A stretch of DNA of 14,638 bases from Actinophytocola sp044466355 (GCF_044466355.1 NZ_JBITMQ010000036.1:1-14638); one strand, 5' to 3'. Positions 1 to 8,290 are shown, counted from the stretch's first letter. Notes: generated by a model not told the origin, from the sequence alone. Numbers and translations are program-made.

Positions 1-191
1 GTCGGCCAATCGGTTTCGACGGCCTCTGGGCGGAAGTGTAGGGGATGAACGGGTTTCCGGCCTCAGTAACTCCTGATTGGACCTTTCCGCCGCATCCCGC
101 CGGAAGGCGTCCGCGTGGGCGGTCCCGATAGGACGGAGCCGCGTACCCGCGATCGACGGGTCGACCTCCTCCGCTCTAAAACTCACATCTA

Positions 192-220
192 TTGACGAAA
201 CCATGGCCGCGTTCTACCGT
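192..220 (+). promoter_or_regulatory. Putative promoter of the DoxX-like gene
   Basis: A TTGACG -35 box (192-197) lies 17 bp before a TACCGT -10 box (215-220), which has the TAnnnT form common in actinobacteria. Transcription would begin near 227. A strong AAGGAG ribosome binding site (240-245) then sits 7 nt before the ATG at 253. An AAACCA / TGGTTT inverted repeat (198-203 and 231-236) brackets the -10 and start region and could be an operator or chance. Bases 1-191 hold no ORF I would defend; a frame ending in TAG at 39-41 could be the tail of an upstream gene but is too short to judge. Confidence 0.5.
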
Positions 221-252
221 TAACTATCACTGGTTTTAGAAGGAGAGCTGTC

Positions 253-696
253 ATGGCAACCGATGCATCGAGGAGTTCGCGCCACCACCTGATCGATCGC
301 GCACACCTGGCCGACCCCGGCTACCAGGCGTTCCTGGCGCTGCGGACCGTGTTCACCGTGGCCCCGATCCTCTTCGGACTGGACAAGTTCGCGAACCTGC
401 TCGTGGACTGGCCGGGCTACCTGGCGTCGTGGATCGACGACATCGTGCCCGGCACCGCGCAGCAGGCCATGTACGCGGTCGGCGTGGTGGAGGTGCTGGC
501 CGGCGTGGCGGTGGCTCTGGCGCCCCGGTTCGGCGGCTGGCTGGTCGCCGGATGGCTCGCGGGGATCATCGTCAACCTGCTGACCATTCCGGGGTTCTAC
601 GACGTCGCCCTGCGGGACTTCGGGCTACTGGTCGCCGCGGTGGCGTTGGCGCGCCTCTCGGTCCGCTACGCGCCTGGACGTACGGCAGGCGACTGA
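253..696 (+). CDS. DoxX-like small integral membrane protein
   Basis: This 147-aa protein has four hydrophobic segments, at roughly residues 27-48, 73-92, 95-115 and 120-138, and short charged ends. That is the size and layout of the DoxX/DoxD-like family of four-helix membrane proteins, which are often linked to redox or thiol stress. The molecular function of this branch is not known, and no catalytic residues are recognisable. The start is well supported by an AAGGAG ribosome binding site 7 nt upstream and a plausible promoter before it. It is the first gene of the cluster. The next gene begins 88 bp later behind its own promoter, so this one is probably a single transcription unit. The family call rests on topology and general resemblance only. 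Confidence 0.6.
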   Translation: MATDASRSSRHHLIDRAHLADPGYQAFLALRTVFTVAPILFGLDKFANLLVDWPGYLASWIDDIVPGTAQQAMYAVGVVEVLAGVAVALAPRFGGWLVAGWLAGIIVNLLTIPGFYDVALRDFGLLVAAVALARLSVRYAPGRTAGD

Positions 697-717
697 CCCG
701 GTTCCCCGAGACGGCGG

Positions 718-749
718 GCAAGGTTTCCGCAAGGTCGCGCTCCTATCGT
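718..749 (+). promoter_or_regulatory. SARP-type direct-repeat promoter of the WXG gene
   Basis: Two identical heptamers GCAAGGT lie at 718-724 and 729-735, so their pitch is exactly 11 bp with a TTCC spacer. Eight bases (736-743) separate the second heptamer from TATCGT (744-749), a TAnnnT -10 box. There is no good -35 hexamer: the repeats occupy that position. SARP activators are known to bind heptameric direct repeats at 11-bp pitch with the downstream repeat 8 bp from the -10 box, and this site has exactly that geometry. A GAGGA ribosome binding site (773-777) and the ATG at 784 follow. Assigning it to the SARP encoded at 5281 is inference. A second site of the same design is at 2425-2456. 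Confidence 0.65.
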
Positions 750-783
750 CGGCTCGCCAGCTGTCGACGACCGAGGAACCGCG

Positions 784-1938
784 ATGACATCCCCGACCGA
801 TCAGTACGACGTTGACACCGAGGCGTTGCGGACGTTCGCCGACCAACTCGACATGCACGCCGACGTCCACTACTTCCGGATCGGGGAGCACGGCAGGACG
901 CCGGAGCGGGTGCTCGGCGTGTTCAGCCCCGGTGAGCCGTGCGCGCCGATGGTCGGTGCCATGCTGCTGTTCCTCGACGACTACACCAGGTTGTGCGAAG
1001 CCGAGTTCGGCGCCTTCACCCGGCTCGCCGACGGCATGCGGCGTACGAGTTCCGCTCTGGACGACGTCGCGCTCCGGTACGACCAGCAGGAGGAGGCGAA
1101 CGAGCACCGCCTGGCGCAGATCCACGTCTCGGATGCCGGACCTACGGGCGCGAACCCGTCCCAGTACGGGCCACGCCCAACCACCCAGCACACCCGGCGT
1201 CCGGCGTGGCGCCAGCCGAGGCACGACCCGCTGAGCCACCTCGAACACGTCGACATCACCAACCGCGGCGCCACGATCGGCACCCGGGACGACGCTGAGG
1301 AGCGGCTCAAGAAGCTGTCGCTGTCGTTGTCCGGGTGGCTCGACACGTTCGTCCAGAGCCTCACCGGCTTCAGCATGCTCAAGTCCTTCGTGATCCCGCT
1401 GATCGGGCCGTGGTGGTTGATCGAGGCCACGGGCAAGTACTTCTCGCAGAAGGCCGACGCGGTCGGGGACGTCGGGGCCGATCTCAGGACCGGCGGCGAC
1501 CAGCTCACCACCTCGTTCTGGTCGGGCGCGGCGGCCGACGGCTTCGACCGGCACATCACGGTGGCGTCGGACGTCGTCGACAGCCACCGCGACACCCTGC
1601 GCGAGGCGGGCTCGTTGCTCGTGCGCATGGGCAGGACGCTGGACCGGGACGCCGAGGAGATCGCCGACGGCATCGAGGTGGTCATCGACCTCGCCATCGA
1701 GATCGCCTCGGGTGTCGGCCTCTACAAACGCGGGTTGCAGACGTACGCCGACTACCTCGCGGAGCTCGCCAAGGCACCACGAGACGTCCTCGCCCAGATC
1801 AAAGGGCTGTTCGAGGCGGTGAAGGACGTGTTCGAGACTGGCTGGCACCTCGCGGAGGCACTGGACACCCTCTGCGTCGACATCGACCCGCTCGTGAAGT
1901 CGGTCCACGAGCTCGACATCCCGCGGACCGACGGATGA
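784..1938 (+). CDS. WXG-motif (ESX/type VII substrate-like) two-domain protein
   Basis: This 384-aa, mostly helical protein has no signal peptide. Residues about 11-116 form an amphipathic helical domain, ending with a Y99-x3-E103 motif that resembles the YxxxD/E export signal of ESX substrates. Residues about 117-170 are a polar linker rich in Pro, Gln and Arg. The second helical domain carries the WXG motif (W246-S247-G248) in a helix-turn-helix context, preceded by a hydrophobic stretch at 202-213. Classical WXG100 proteins are about 100 aa, so this is a long version like those seen in Pseudonocardiaceae. The GAGGA site 6 nt before the ATG supports the start. Its stop overlaps the ATG of the YbaB-like gene (ATGA), so the two are translationally coupled. 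Export by a type VII system is inferred. No ESX ATPase, mycosin or EccB/D gene is nearby, so any secretion would depend on machinery encoded elsewhere. Confidence 0.6.
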   Translation: MTSPTDQYDVDTEALRTFADQLDMHADVHYFRIGEHGRTPERVLGVFSPGEPCAPMVGAMLLFLDDYTRLCEAEFGAFTRLADGMRRTSSALDDVALRYDQQEEANEHRLAQIHVSDAGPTGANPSQYGPRPTTQHTRRPAWRQPRHDPLSHLEHVDITNRGATIGTRDDAEERLKKLSLSLSGWLDTFVQSLTGFSMLKSFVIPLIGPWWLIEATGKYFSQKADAVGDVGADLRTGGDQLTTSFWSGAAADGFDRHITVASDVVDSHRDTLREAGSLLVRMGRTLDRDAEEIADGIEVVIDLAIEIASGVGLYKRGLQTYADYLAELAKAPRDVLAQIKGLFEAVKDVFETGWHLAEALDTLCVDIDPLVKSVHELDIPRTDG

Positions 1939-2354
1939 ACCGGCGCGCGGAGGTCACCGGCCGGCTCGACGAGCGGCTCGACCGACTCACGACGGCACTC
2001 GAAACGCTGGCGGAGGTGCGGGTGTCGGCGTCGTCGGCGGACGAGTCGGTGCGGGTCGAGGTGGACGCCGGCGGCCGGGTGGTGAGCCTGACGTTGTCCG
2101 AGGCGGTGCGATCGCGTCGGGCCGCGCGGACCAGCCGGGACATCATGGCGTGCATCGCGCGGGCGCGGGCGGCGACCGCGGCGGAGGTGCGTACCGCGCT
2201 CGTCGCCCGGTTCGGTCAGGGGGACGCACTCGCGGACGAGGTCGCGGCCCGGTTCGAGGGGCGGCCACCGGCCGGTGAGCCGCGCCCGCCGAAACCGGCC
2301 GGGGCGGACGACGAGCCGTTCGACATCGGCCAGGTCATGCGCCCCGCCACGTGA
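1935..2354 (+). CDS. YbaB/EbfC-family protein
   Basis: This 139-aa protein begins with a coiled-coil-prone helix (about residues 4-28). It continues with the pattern typical of YbaB/EbfC proteins, a strand of the form VRVEVDAGGRVVSLTLS followed by a long helix rich in Ala and Arg (about residues 60-100). The C-terminal 30 residues are acidic, Pro-rich and probably disordered. Family members form dimers that bind DNA in other bacteria. In actinomycetes, divergent copies commonly sit next to WXG100-like genes, where their role is unclear. The start is fixed by the ATGA overlap with the preceding gene. Longer upstream versions of this frame lie inside the WXG gene and are not credible. The pairing suggests a shared function or a complex with the WXG protein. 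Confidence 0.6.
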   Translation: MNRRAEVTGRLDERLDRLTTALETLAEVRVSASSADESVRVEVDAGGRVVSLTLSEAVRSRRAARTSRDIMACIARARAATAAEVRTALVARFGQGDALADEVAARFEGRPPAGEPRPPKPAGADDEPFDIGQVMRPAT

Positions 2355-2424
2355 CCAGCAAGCGCCGGTTCGCCTGCGCCTGCCCTGGAAACGTTGTGTC
2401 CCACCGAGGCCGCGGCGGACCGCC

Positions 2425-2456
2425 ACAAGGTTTCGGCAAGGCCCCGTTGGCATCCT
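2425..2456 (+). promoter_or_regulatory. SARP-type direct-repeat promoter of the lipoprotein gene
   Basis: Heptamers ACAAGGT (2425-2431) and GCAAGGC (2436-2442) are again 11 bp apart, and both contain CAAGG. Eight bases (2443-2450) separate the second from CATCCT (2451-2456) in the -10 position. The layout matches the promoter at 718-749 base for base. The predicted transcription start near 2463 argues against the upstream in-frame start codons of the lipoprotein frame and supports the ATG at 2495. The repeats and -10 are slightly more degenerate than at the first site. Confidence 0.6.
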
Positions 2457-2494
2457 CGATGCTCGGATGTCGGCTCGGCAGGGGAGTGGCCAGG

Positions 2495-3958
2495 ATGGGC
2501 GCGGTGGTCGTAGTACGGGGGCTTGCGGCGGCCGTCGCCGCGGTCGCCGTGGTCGGGTGCTCGACCGTGGTGCGGGATCCCGTCGCGCTTCCCGTCCGGC
2601 TGTCCGCCGAACTGCTGGAGATCGGCAACGGACTGTCGGTGGCGCCCGCCCTGCGCTACCGCGGTTCGCTGACTCGCGACGGTGAGCGGGCGCAGGTGGA
2701 TGTCACGGTGTTGGCGCCTGGCGTCGTGTCGGGCACCGTGGCAGTCGGGGGGCATCGCGCCGAGCTCCTCGGTGCGGCGGACCGGCTGTTCCTCCGCGCG
2801 GCTCCGCCGTTCTGGCGGGCCACCGGAATGTCGGCGGAGACCGCTCCGCTGCTCGACGGGCACTGGGGAGAGGTCGAGCCGGACTTCCTCGGGGTCGACC
2901 AGCTCCACACGCTCGCGCAGGCCGAGCTGGGACCGTGGCTCCACACGCAGGTGCGTGCGCAGCGGGCGCGGGAGGACCTCGCCGGGTCGCGAGAGGACGT
3001 TCGCGGGCAGCCCGCGGTGCGCGTGCGGACGGACCGCGGGACGGTACACGTATCCGTCGCGCGACCCCATCGCGTGGTGCGGATCGACCACCGGGCCGGG
3101 TCGGCGACCTCGCTGGCGCTCGACGTCGACTACCTCGGGCAGCGGGACTCGGAAGCGCTGCGGGCGGCGATGGCGGCGAGCGCGGGTGGTCTGGGGAACG
3201 CCTACGCACTGCGACTCGGTGCCCGGATCGACCTGGCCGTCCAGGTGGAGTTCGGCACCGGCGCGACCATCCGGGGCACCGGCCTGGCGCCGAGTGACAT
3301 GCGGGTCACCGGCGGCACCGTCCGGGCGAGCTTCTACGGCGAGGACAAGGCCGGCGCGGTGCTCGACCCGCCTCCGACCGGTGTGGATCCCCAGCTGAGG
3401 TTCACCGAGCTGGCGAGCTGCCAGACGACGCTGCCCCGGGCGCGGCCGGGGGAACGACTGCACGTCGAGTGCTTCGCGACATCCGCTGAGCTGACGAGAT
3501 TCCTGCTCAAGCCGGCCCAGCCGAGCCCTCCGGTGCCGGTGCCGGACGCGTGGGTCGCACGGATGCGTGGGCTGGCGTTCGGCGTCGACGAGTCGACGGC
3601 GACGGCGCTGGCGGACGACCTCCGAGAGCCACTGTGCGAGCGCACCCCGCGGTCTCCGTTGGCGTGCACCGTGTCGGCATCCCGGCTTCCGATCCGGCAG
3701 CCGGGACTGGCCGAGGCGCTCGCGGACGCGATCAACCGGGCCATACAGGGCCAGACCGTCTTCCGCGGCGACGGCGCGACCTTCGACAACTCCGAGGGAG
3801 TCCTGCCGGCCGGGCCCGCGTACCGCAGCTGGGTCGTGGACGCTCCGGACGGCTCCGCTCCGGGGGTGCGCACGGTCGTCATCGCGGGCGACCCCGGCGA
3901 GCTGGAAGCCGTGTACTTCCGGGACTCCGCCACCGGCGAGTACGTCCGGGTGGTCTGA
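2495..3958 (+). CDS. Secreted lipoprotein, two-domain, unknown function
   Basis: This 487-aa protein has a lipoprotein signal peptide: one early Arg, a hydrophobic Ala/Val core, then the lipobox VVGC with C22 as the lipidated cysteine. The N-terminal half (about 30-250) alternates strands and helices in a way reminiscent of the LppX/LprG-type lipoproteins, but I cannot confirm that fold. The C-terminal half (about 290-487) has four cysteines, C309, C326, C381 and C391, which are the only ones after C22 and suggest two disulfides in an extracytoplasmic domain. The ATG is preceded by GGGGAG at 8-nt spacing and by the direct-repeat promoter. In-frame starts at 2351 and 2459 lie upstream of the predicted transcript start. 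The membrane protein gene follows after 33 nt and is probably co-transcribed. The likely role is a surface-anchored partner or ligand-binding protein for the cluster. Confidence 0.6.
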   Translation: MGAVVVVRGLAAAVAAVAVVGCSTVVRDPVALPVRLSAELLEIGNGLSVAPALRYRGSLTRDGERAQVDVTVLAPGVVSGTVAVGGHRAELLGAADRLFLRAAPPFWRATGMSAETAPLLDGHWGEVEPDFLGVDQLHTLAQAELGPWLHTQVRAQRAREDLAGSREDVRGQPAVRVRTDRGTVHVSVARPHRVVRIDHRAGSATSLALDVDYLGQRDSEALRAAMAASAGGLGNAYALRLGARIDLAVQVEFGTGATIRGTGLAPSDMRVTGGTVRASFYGEDKAGAVLDPPPTGVDPQLRFTELASCQTTLPRARPGERLHVECFATSAELTRFLLKPAQPSPPVPVPDAWVARMRGLAFGVDESTATALADDLREPLCERTPRSPLACTVSASRLPIRQPGLAEALADAINRAIQGQTVFRGDGATFDNSEGVLPAGPAYRSWVVDAPDGSAPGVRTVVIAGDPGELEAVYFRDSATGEYVRVV

Positions 3959-3991
3959 CGGCTCGTGTTGCCCCAGGGAAGAGGTTCACCC

Positions 3992-5146
3992 ATGCCCACA
4001 GTCCGCTTCCGCGTGGACAGCCTGACCCACCAACCCGGGCAGGCGGTCGCGATCGCCACGGGCGTCGTGCTGTCCGGCACGCCGGACGCGGGAACGACGT
4101 TGCGTGCCGGAAAGTCCGCGGCGGTACCGGTTCTCGCGGTGCACTCTCAGCTGGACCAGGGCAGGCTCGCGCTGGTCGTGCCTGCGCCGTCGGTCGCTCT
4201 GCTGCGGCCTGGCACGGTCCTGCGCGGCCGGACGTCCGACCGTCTCGTCGATCGCTGGGGCCTGCTGCTCGCCGGTGTCGCGGGCCTCGTCCTCGCGGTC
4301 GCGACCGCGACCGGCTCGTGGGTCTACAGCAACGTCATGGCGCCACGGCAGGGCCGGGTGGACGAGACCGAGGTGACCCTTGCCGATCTGGGCGGGTTTC
4401 CCGCGGTCCTCCCGGCGGCACTCGTCGTCGCAGGGGCACTGGCGGTGGTGGCGGCGCTGCTGCCCGGCCGGGCGCGGACCGTCGTCGCGGCGTTCGCGCT
4501 CGGTGCCTGCGCGTTGTCGGCGGCTGCCTTCGTCGTCGCGTCCGGGCGAGCCGTCCAGGCGAGGGCCGAGGCCGTCGAGGCGGTGTTGCGTGCGCGTGCC
4601 GGCCTCGGCCAGCCGGTGTGGCTCGTCTTCAGCGCTCCTGGCGCGGAACGTGCCGTTCTCGCGCTCGGTGTGCTGGCCGTGGTCTCGACGGTGGCGCTGA
4701 GTGCGGTCCGCGACGCGCGGCAGCAGGTGCTCGCGGGGGTCGTGCTCGGACTGGTCGCGGTGGTGGTGCCATGGGCCCGCCCGGCGGTTCCCCGCGGCGA
4801 GGAGGCTGAACTGGAGAGCCAGTGGCTGTGGTCCGCGGGTGGCGCCGGTGTGGTGCTGCTGGTCGTCCTGACGGTGGTGCTGGTCGTGGCGCCGGTGGCC
4901 GCGCTGGCCGCACGGCGGGTACCGCGCCCGGTGCTGATCCTGCTCGGAGCCGGTGTTCTCGCCGCCGCCATGGCGCCGTGGTTGCTGGGGGTCGAGACGG
5001 AGTTGGCAGCGCGAACTCCCGGGCTGGACCACCTGCCGCACGACAGCGGCGTGATCCGGCTGCTCGCCGAGATCGCCATGGTCACGATCGCGTTCGGGCT
5101 GTGGCGGTTGGGCTTCCGGAGAGGAGCGTCCCCGCGTCGCCGCTGA
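3992..5146 (+). CDS. Polytopic membrane protein with soluble N-terminal domain
   Basis: This 384-aa protein starts with about 85 soluble residues, predicted strand-rich, followed by about eight hydrophobic segments. These fall near residues 88-110, 134-156, 162-182, 215-235, 244-262, 283-312, 317-335 and 356-374. I do not recognise the family and see no transporter, kinase or enzyme motif. The ATG at 3992 has an AGGGAAGAGG ribosome binding site 7 nt upstream; an in-frame TTG nine codons earlier is less likely. The 33-nt gap to the lipoprotein gene suggests one operon. A lipoprotein plus a multi-spanning membrane protein could form an envelope complex or sensor. That is inference from position only. 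Confidence 0.55.
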   Translation: MPTVRFRVDSLTHQPGQAVAIATGVVLSGTPDAGTTLRAGKSAAVPVLAVHSQLDQGRLALVVPAPSVALLRPGTVLRGRTSDRLVDRWGLLLAGVAGLVLAVATATGSWVYSNVMAPRQGRVDETEVTLADLGGFPAVLPAALVVAGALAVVAALLPGRARTVVAAFALGACALSAAAFVVASGRAVQARAEAVEAVLRARAGLGQPVWLVFSAPGAERAVLALGVLAVVSTVALSAVRDARQQVLAGVVLGLVAVVVPWARPAVPRGEEAELESQWLWSAGGAGVVLLVVLTVVLVVAPVAALAARRVPRPVLILLGAGVLAAAMAPWLLGVETELAARTPGLDHLPHDSGVIRLLAEIAMVTIAFGLWRLGFRRGASPRRR

Positions 5147-5280
5147 CCACGGTGTTTCGGCCGTACCCGAATGTGCTTCCCAACGCGGTGTGACTTTGGT
5201 GCGATGGCACGCGCATCTGGCTCCAGACGGGCCGGCCGGGCGGTCGGTCCGCGTACGCGACCGGTCAGGGGGTACGTGGG

Positions 5281-8133
5281 GTGGCGCTGTCGTTCGGTCT
5301 GCTCGGCGACCTGGAGGTGCGCACGGGAAGCGTGCTGGTCCCGGTGGGGCCGCCGCGCCAGCAGAACGTGTTGACGTGCCTACTGGTGGACGCGAACCAG
5401 GTGGTGCCGGCGGACCGGATCGTCGAGCGCGTGTGGGGACACCGCCCTGCCGGCGATCACGAAGCCGTCTATCCCTACGTCTCCCGGCTGCGGCGCGTGC
5501 TGGGCCGGGAGGGCGACGCGCGCATCCGTCGGCGCGACGGGGGCTACGTGCTCGAGGTCGATCCGGCGGACGTCGACCTGCACCGCTTCCGCGCGCTGGT
5601 CGAGACGGCGCGCAACGTCGTCACCGCGGGACGGCGGCTCGCTCTGCTGGAGCAGGCGTGCGGACTGTGGCGCGGGGAACCGCTGTCGCGATTGGACTCG
5701 CCGTGGGCCGCGACCGCACGGGACCAGCTGCGGGACGAACTGCTGTCGGTGACGCTGGAGCGGCTCGACCTGGCCGTCGCGCACGGTGGGTGCGCCGAGC
5801 TGGTGGGGGAGCTGGCCGAGCTCGTGGAACGGTATCCGCTCGTCGAGCGGGTGACGGGTCTGCTGATGCGAGCGCTGCACGGAGCCGGCCGCAGAGCCGA
5901 CGCGCTGGACCGGTTCCATCGCCTGCGCGCGGTGCTCGCGACGGAGCTCGGCATCGACCCCAGCGCCGAGCTGCACCGGATCCACCAGGCGGTGCTCCGC
6001 GACGAGGCGCCGCCGACGGGTTTGGCCACCGCCGCCCCGTGCTCCCTGCCCTACGCCATGCGGGACTTCGTCGGCCGGGCGGCGGACGTGGCGGCGGTCG
6101 TCGACGTCGCCGAGATCGCCGCCGACCGGCAGGGCGTCGCGATCTGCGCGATCAGCGGCATGCCGGGTGTCGGCAAGACGACGCTCGCCGTTCACGCCGC
6201 GCACCGCGTCGCGAACCGGTTTCCCGGCGGCCGGCTGTATCTGGACCTGCAGGGCCACAATCCTCGCGGCACCCCGCTCGACACCGTCACCGCGCTCGGC
6301 GACCTGCTGCGGATGGTCGGTGTGCCCGCGCAGGAGATTCCCGACGGCGCGGCGATGCGCGCCACTCGTTGGCGAACCACGACCGCGGGTTTGGACCTGC
6401 TGCTCGTCCTCGACGACGCGGTGTCCGCGGAGCAGGTTCGGGCGCTGCTGCCCGGTGCGCCCGGCACGCTCGTCCTCGTGACGAGCCGGCGCAGGCTGGT
6501 CGGGCTGGAGGTGACGACCGCGCTCGACCTGGACACGTTGCGTCCGGCCGAGGCCGTGCGGCTCTTCACCTCGGTGGTCGGCGACCGGGCGACGCGCGAA
6601 CCCGTGGCGGTAGCCGACGTCGTGGAGTTGTGCGGCCACCTGCCGCTCGCCGTGCGGATCGCCGCGGCACGGCTGGTGCATCGTCCCTCATGGACCATTC
6701 AGGACCTGGTGTCGCGGCTGCGCTCCGAGGAGCGCGGGCTCGGCGAGCTGTCCACCGACGATCGTGGCGTCGCGTCGGCGTTCGCGCTGTCCTATCGGGA
6801 CGTGGCCGAGCACGACCGCCGGGTCTTCCGCCTGCTCGGCCTGAATCCCGGTACCGACTTCGACCGCTACGCGGCCGCCGCTCTGTGCGACCTGCCCGTC
6901 GCCGAGGCCGAGGCGGCGCTGGAGAACCTCCTCGACGCCAACCTGTTGGTGCAACGGGTCACCGGCCGCTACCGGTTCCACGACCTGGTCCGTCGGTTCG
7001 CGATGGCGACCGGCACCGACGAGGAGCCCGCCCCGGAACGAGCCGCCGCCATCGGCCGCCTCCGGGACTACTACCTGGCCACCGCGGCGGCGGCGATGCG
7101 GACCGTGGAGCCGACCGAGCAGCGGATCGAGCCGGCCGTCGACCCGGTGCCCGCCATGCCCGCGCTGTCCGCCGAGGGGGTGGCCGAACGCTGGCTCGCG
7201 GTCGAGCGGCCGAACCTGGTGCACGTCGTGCTGAGCGCCACCGGCCGGCACAGCTGGCAGCTCCCGCACCTCGTCCGCGACTTCTTCTACCTGCACTCCC
7301 ACTACGACGACTGGCTCAACACCCACAGCCACGCACTGGCGGTGGCGCGGGCGGCCGGTGACCGCAGGGCCGAGGCGGTCACCAGCGTCGGCATCGGCTT
7401 CGCTTACTACCGGGCAGGCCGTCTGGTCGACGCGCAGGCCGCTTACGAGCGGGCGATCGAGTTGCGGGAGGTGCTCGAACCGGCGCAGCTCGCCACCGCG
7501 TTGAACAACCTCGGACTCCTGCACCGGTCCCGGGGAAACCACCGGACGGCGATGCCCCTGCACCGGCGGGCGCGGGAGCTGTACCGATCGACCGGGCACC
7601 ACGGCGGCGAGGCGTACGCGCTGTACGCGTTCGGGCTTTCCGTTGCCAGACTCGGCCATCTCGAGGTCGCGGCCGAGTTGCTGGAGGACGCACTCGAGCT
7701 GACCCGACGCAGCGGCCGCCGCTATGGCGAGGCCATCGTGCTCGGCGAGCTGGGCATCGTGCGGTGCACGCTCGGAGACCACGACGAGGCGGCGACCTAC
7801 CTGGCGGAGTCGCTGGCGCTGAGCCGGGCGGTCGGACTGCGGTACTCCGAGATCACCGCACTGCGCGGTCTCGGCGTTCTCGCCACGGCCCAGGGCCGCC
7901 ACACCGAGGCGATCAGCACCTTCCGGGACGCTCTGCATCGCGCCGAGGCGATCAACGAGCGTTCCCACCAGTGCGTGCTCCACAACTGCCTCGGCGGCGC
8001 ACACCTCGCCCTGGGCGACCGCGCGCGGGCCACCGACCACTACGGCCGCGCGCTGGCGCTGTCCGAGGCGGTCGGCCTGCCAGGGGACCACGACCGCGCC
8101 GTCGCAGGGCTGACCGCGAGCGACGCTCCCTGA
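5281..8133 (+). CDS. AfsR-like SARP transcriptional regulator (wHTH-BTAD-NB-ARC-TPR)
   Basis: The protein is 950 aa, close to the size of Streptomyces AfsR. Residues about 1-95 form an OmpR-type winged helix, opening with FGLLGDLEV. Residues about 98-245 are the bacterial transcriptional activation domain (BTAD). An NB-ARC/STAND ATPase follows, with Walker A GMPGVGKT at 293-300, Walker B LLLVLDD at 373-379 and a GHLPLA motif. Residues about 695-940 are five or six TPR repeats. Large SARPs of this type activate promoters by binding direct heptamer repeats at the -35 region, gated by ATP and by signals read by the TPR domain. The GTG start has AGGGGG 8 nt upstream. The frame at 5190-7361 is a shadow of this gene. 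No SARP-type repeat precedes the gene itself, and the 134-bp gap before it shows no clear promoter. The local targets are probably the promoters at 718 and 2425. Confidence 0.9.
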   Translation: MALSFGLLGDLEVRTGSVLVPVGPPRQQNVLTCLLVDANQVVPADRIVERVWGHRPAGDHEAVYPYVSRLRRVLGREGDARIRRRDGGYVLEVDPADVDLHRFRALVETARNVVTAGRRLALLEQACGLWRGEPLSRLDSPWAATARDQLRDELLSVTLERLDLAVAHGGCAELVGELAELVERYPLVERVTGLLMRALHGAGRRADALDRFHRLRAVLATELGIDPSAELHRIHQAVLRDEAPPTGLATAAPCSLPYAMRDFVGRAADVAAVVDVAEIAADRQGVAICAISGMPGVGKTTLAVHAAHRVANRFPGGRLYLDLQGHNPRGTPLDTVTALGDLLRMVGVPAQEIPDGAAMRATRWRTTTAGLDLLLVLDDAVSAEQVRALLPGAPGTLVLVTSRRRLVGLEVTTALDLDTLRPAEAVRLFTSVVGDRATREPVAVADVVELCGHLPLAVRIAAARLVHRPSWTIQDLVSRLRSEERGLGELSTDDRGVASAFALSYRDVAEHDRRVFRLLGLNPGTDFDRYAAAALCDLPVAEAEAALENLLDANLLVQRVTGRYRFHDLVRRFAMATGTDEEPAPERAAAIGRLRDYYLATAAAAMRTVEPTEQRIEPAVDPVPAMPALSAEGVAERWLAVERPNLVHVVLSATGRHSWQLPHLVRDFFYLHSHYDDWLNTHSHALAVARAAGDRRAEAVTSVGIGFAYYRAGRLVDAQAAYERAIELREVLEPAQLATALNNLGLLHRSRGNHRTAMPLHRRARELYRSTGHHGGEAYALYAFGLSVARLGHLEVAAELLEDALELTRRSGRRYGEAIVLGELGIVRCTLGDHDEAATYLAESLALSRAVGLRYSEITALRGLGVLATAQGRHTEAISTFRDALHRAEAINERSHQCVLHNCLGGAHLALGDRARATDHYGRALALSEAVGLPGDHDRAVAGLTASDAP

Positions 8134-8137
8134 GGAC

Positions 8138-8153
8138 CGGAAGGCGGCTTCCG
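8138..8153 (+). terminator. Hairpin after the SARP gene
   Basis: CGGAAG (8138-8143) and CTTCCG (8148-8153) pair around a GCGG loop, beginning 5 bp after the stop codon and followed by a moderately A/T-rich stretch without a run of T. This is the likely end of the rightward transcript. The stretch 8154-8290 is less GC-rich than its surroundings and contains no gene that I can support. Confidence 0.45.
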
Positions 8154-8290
8154 TAAAGAGTTTGTCTTCGCCCACATAAACTTTGACCGAAGTGAGCCGC
8201 TTTTCAGCTTCTCGATATCCCCGCGCGAGGAATCCATGAGGCATTCCCCGTAAGCCCTTCCTGGGCACATCGGAGATGTCGCAAAGACGA

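Noticed and set aside
625..1908. 427-codon reverse frame opposite the WXG gene
   Set aside because: It is antisense to a better-supported gene with promoter, ribosome binding site and coupled partner; no domain is visible.
5147..5280. SARP-type direct-repeat site upstream of the SARP gene (autoregulation)
   Set aside because: No CAAGG-type heptamers at 11-bp pitch are present in this gap.
5190..7361. 723-codon forward frame overlapping the SARP gene
   Set aside because: The product is an Arg/Gly-rich low-complexity shadow; the overlapping frame from 5281 has clear SARP, NB-ARC and TPR domains.
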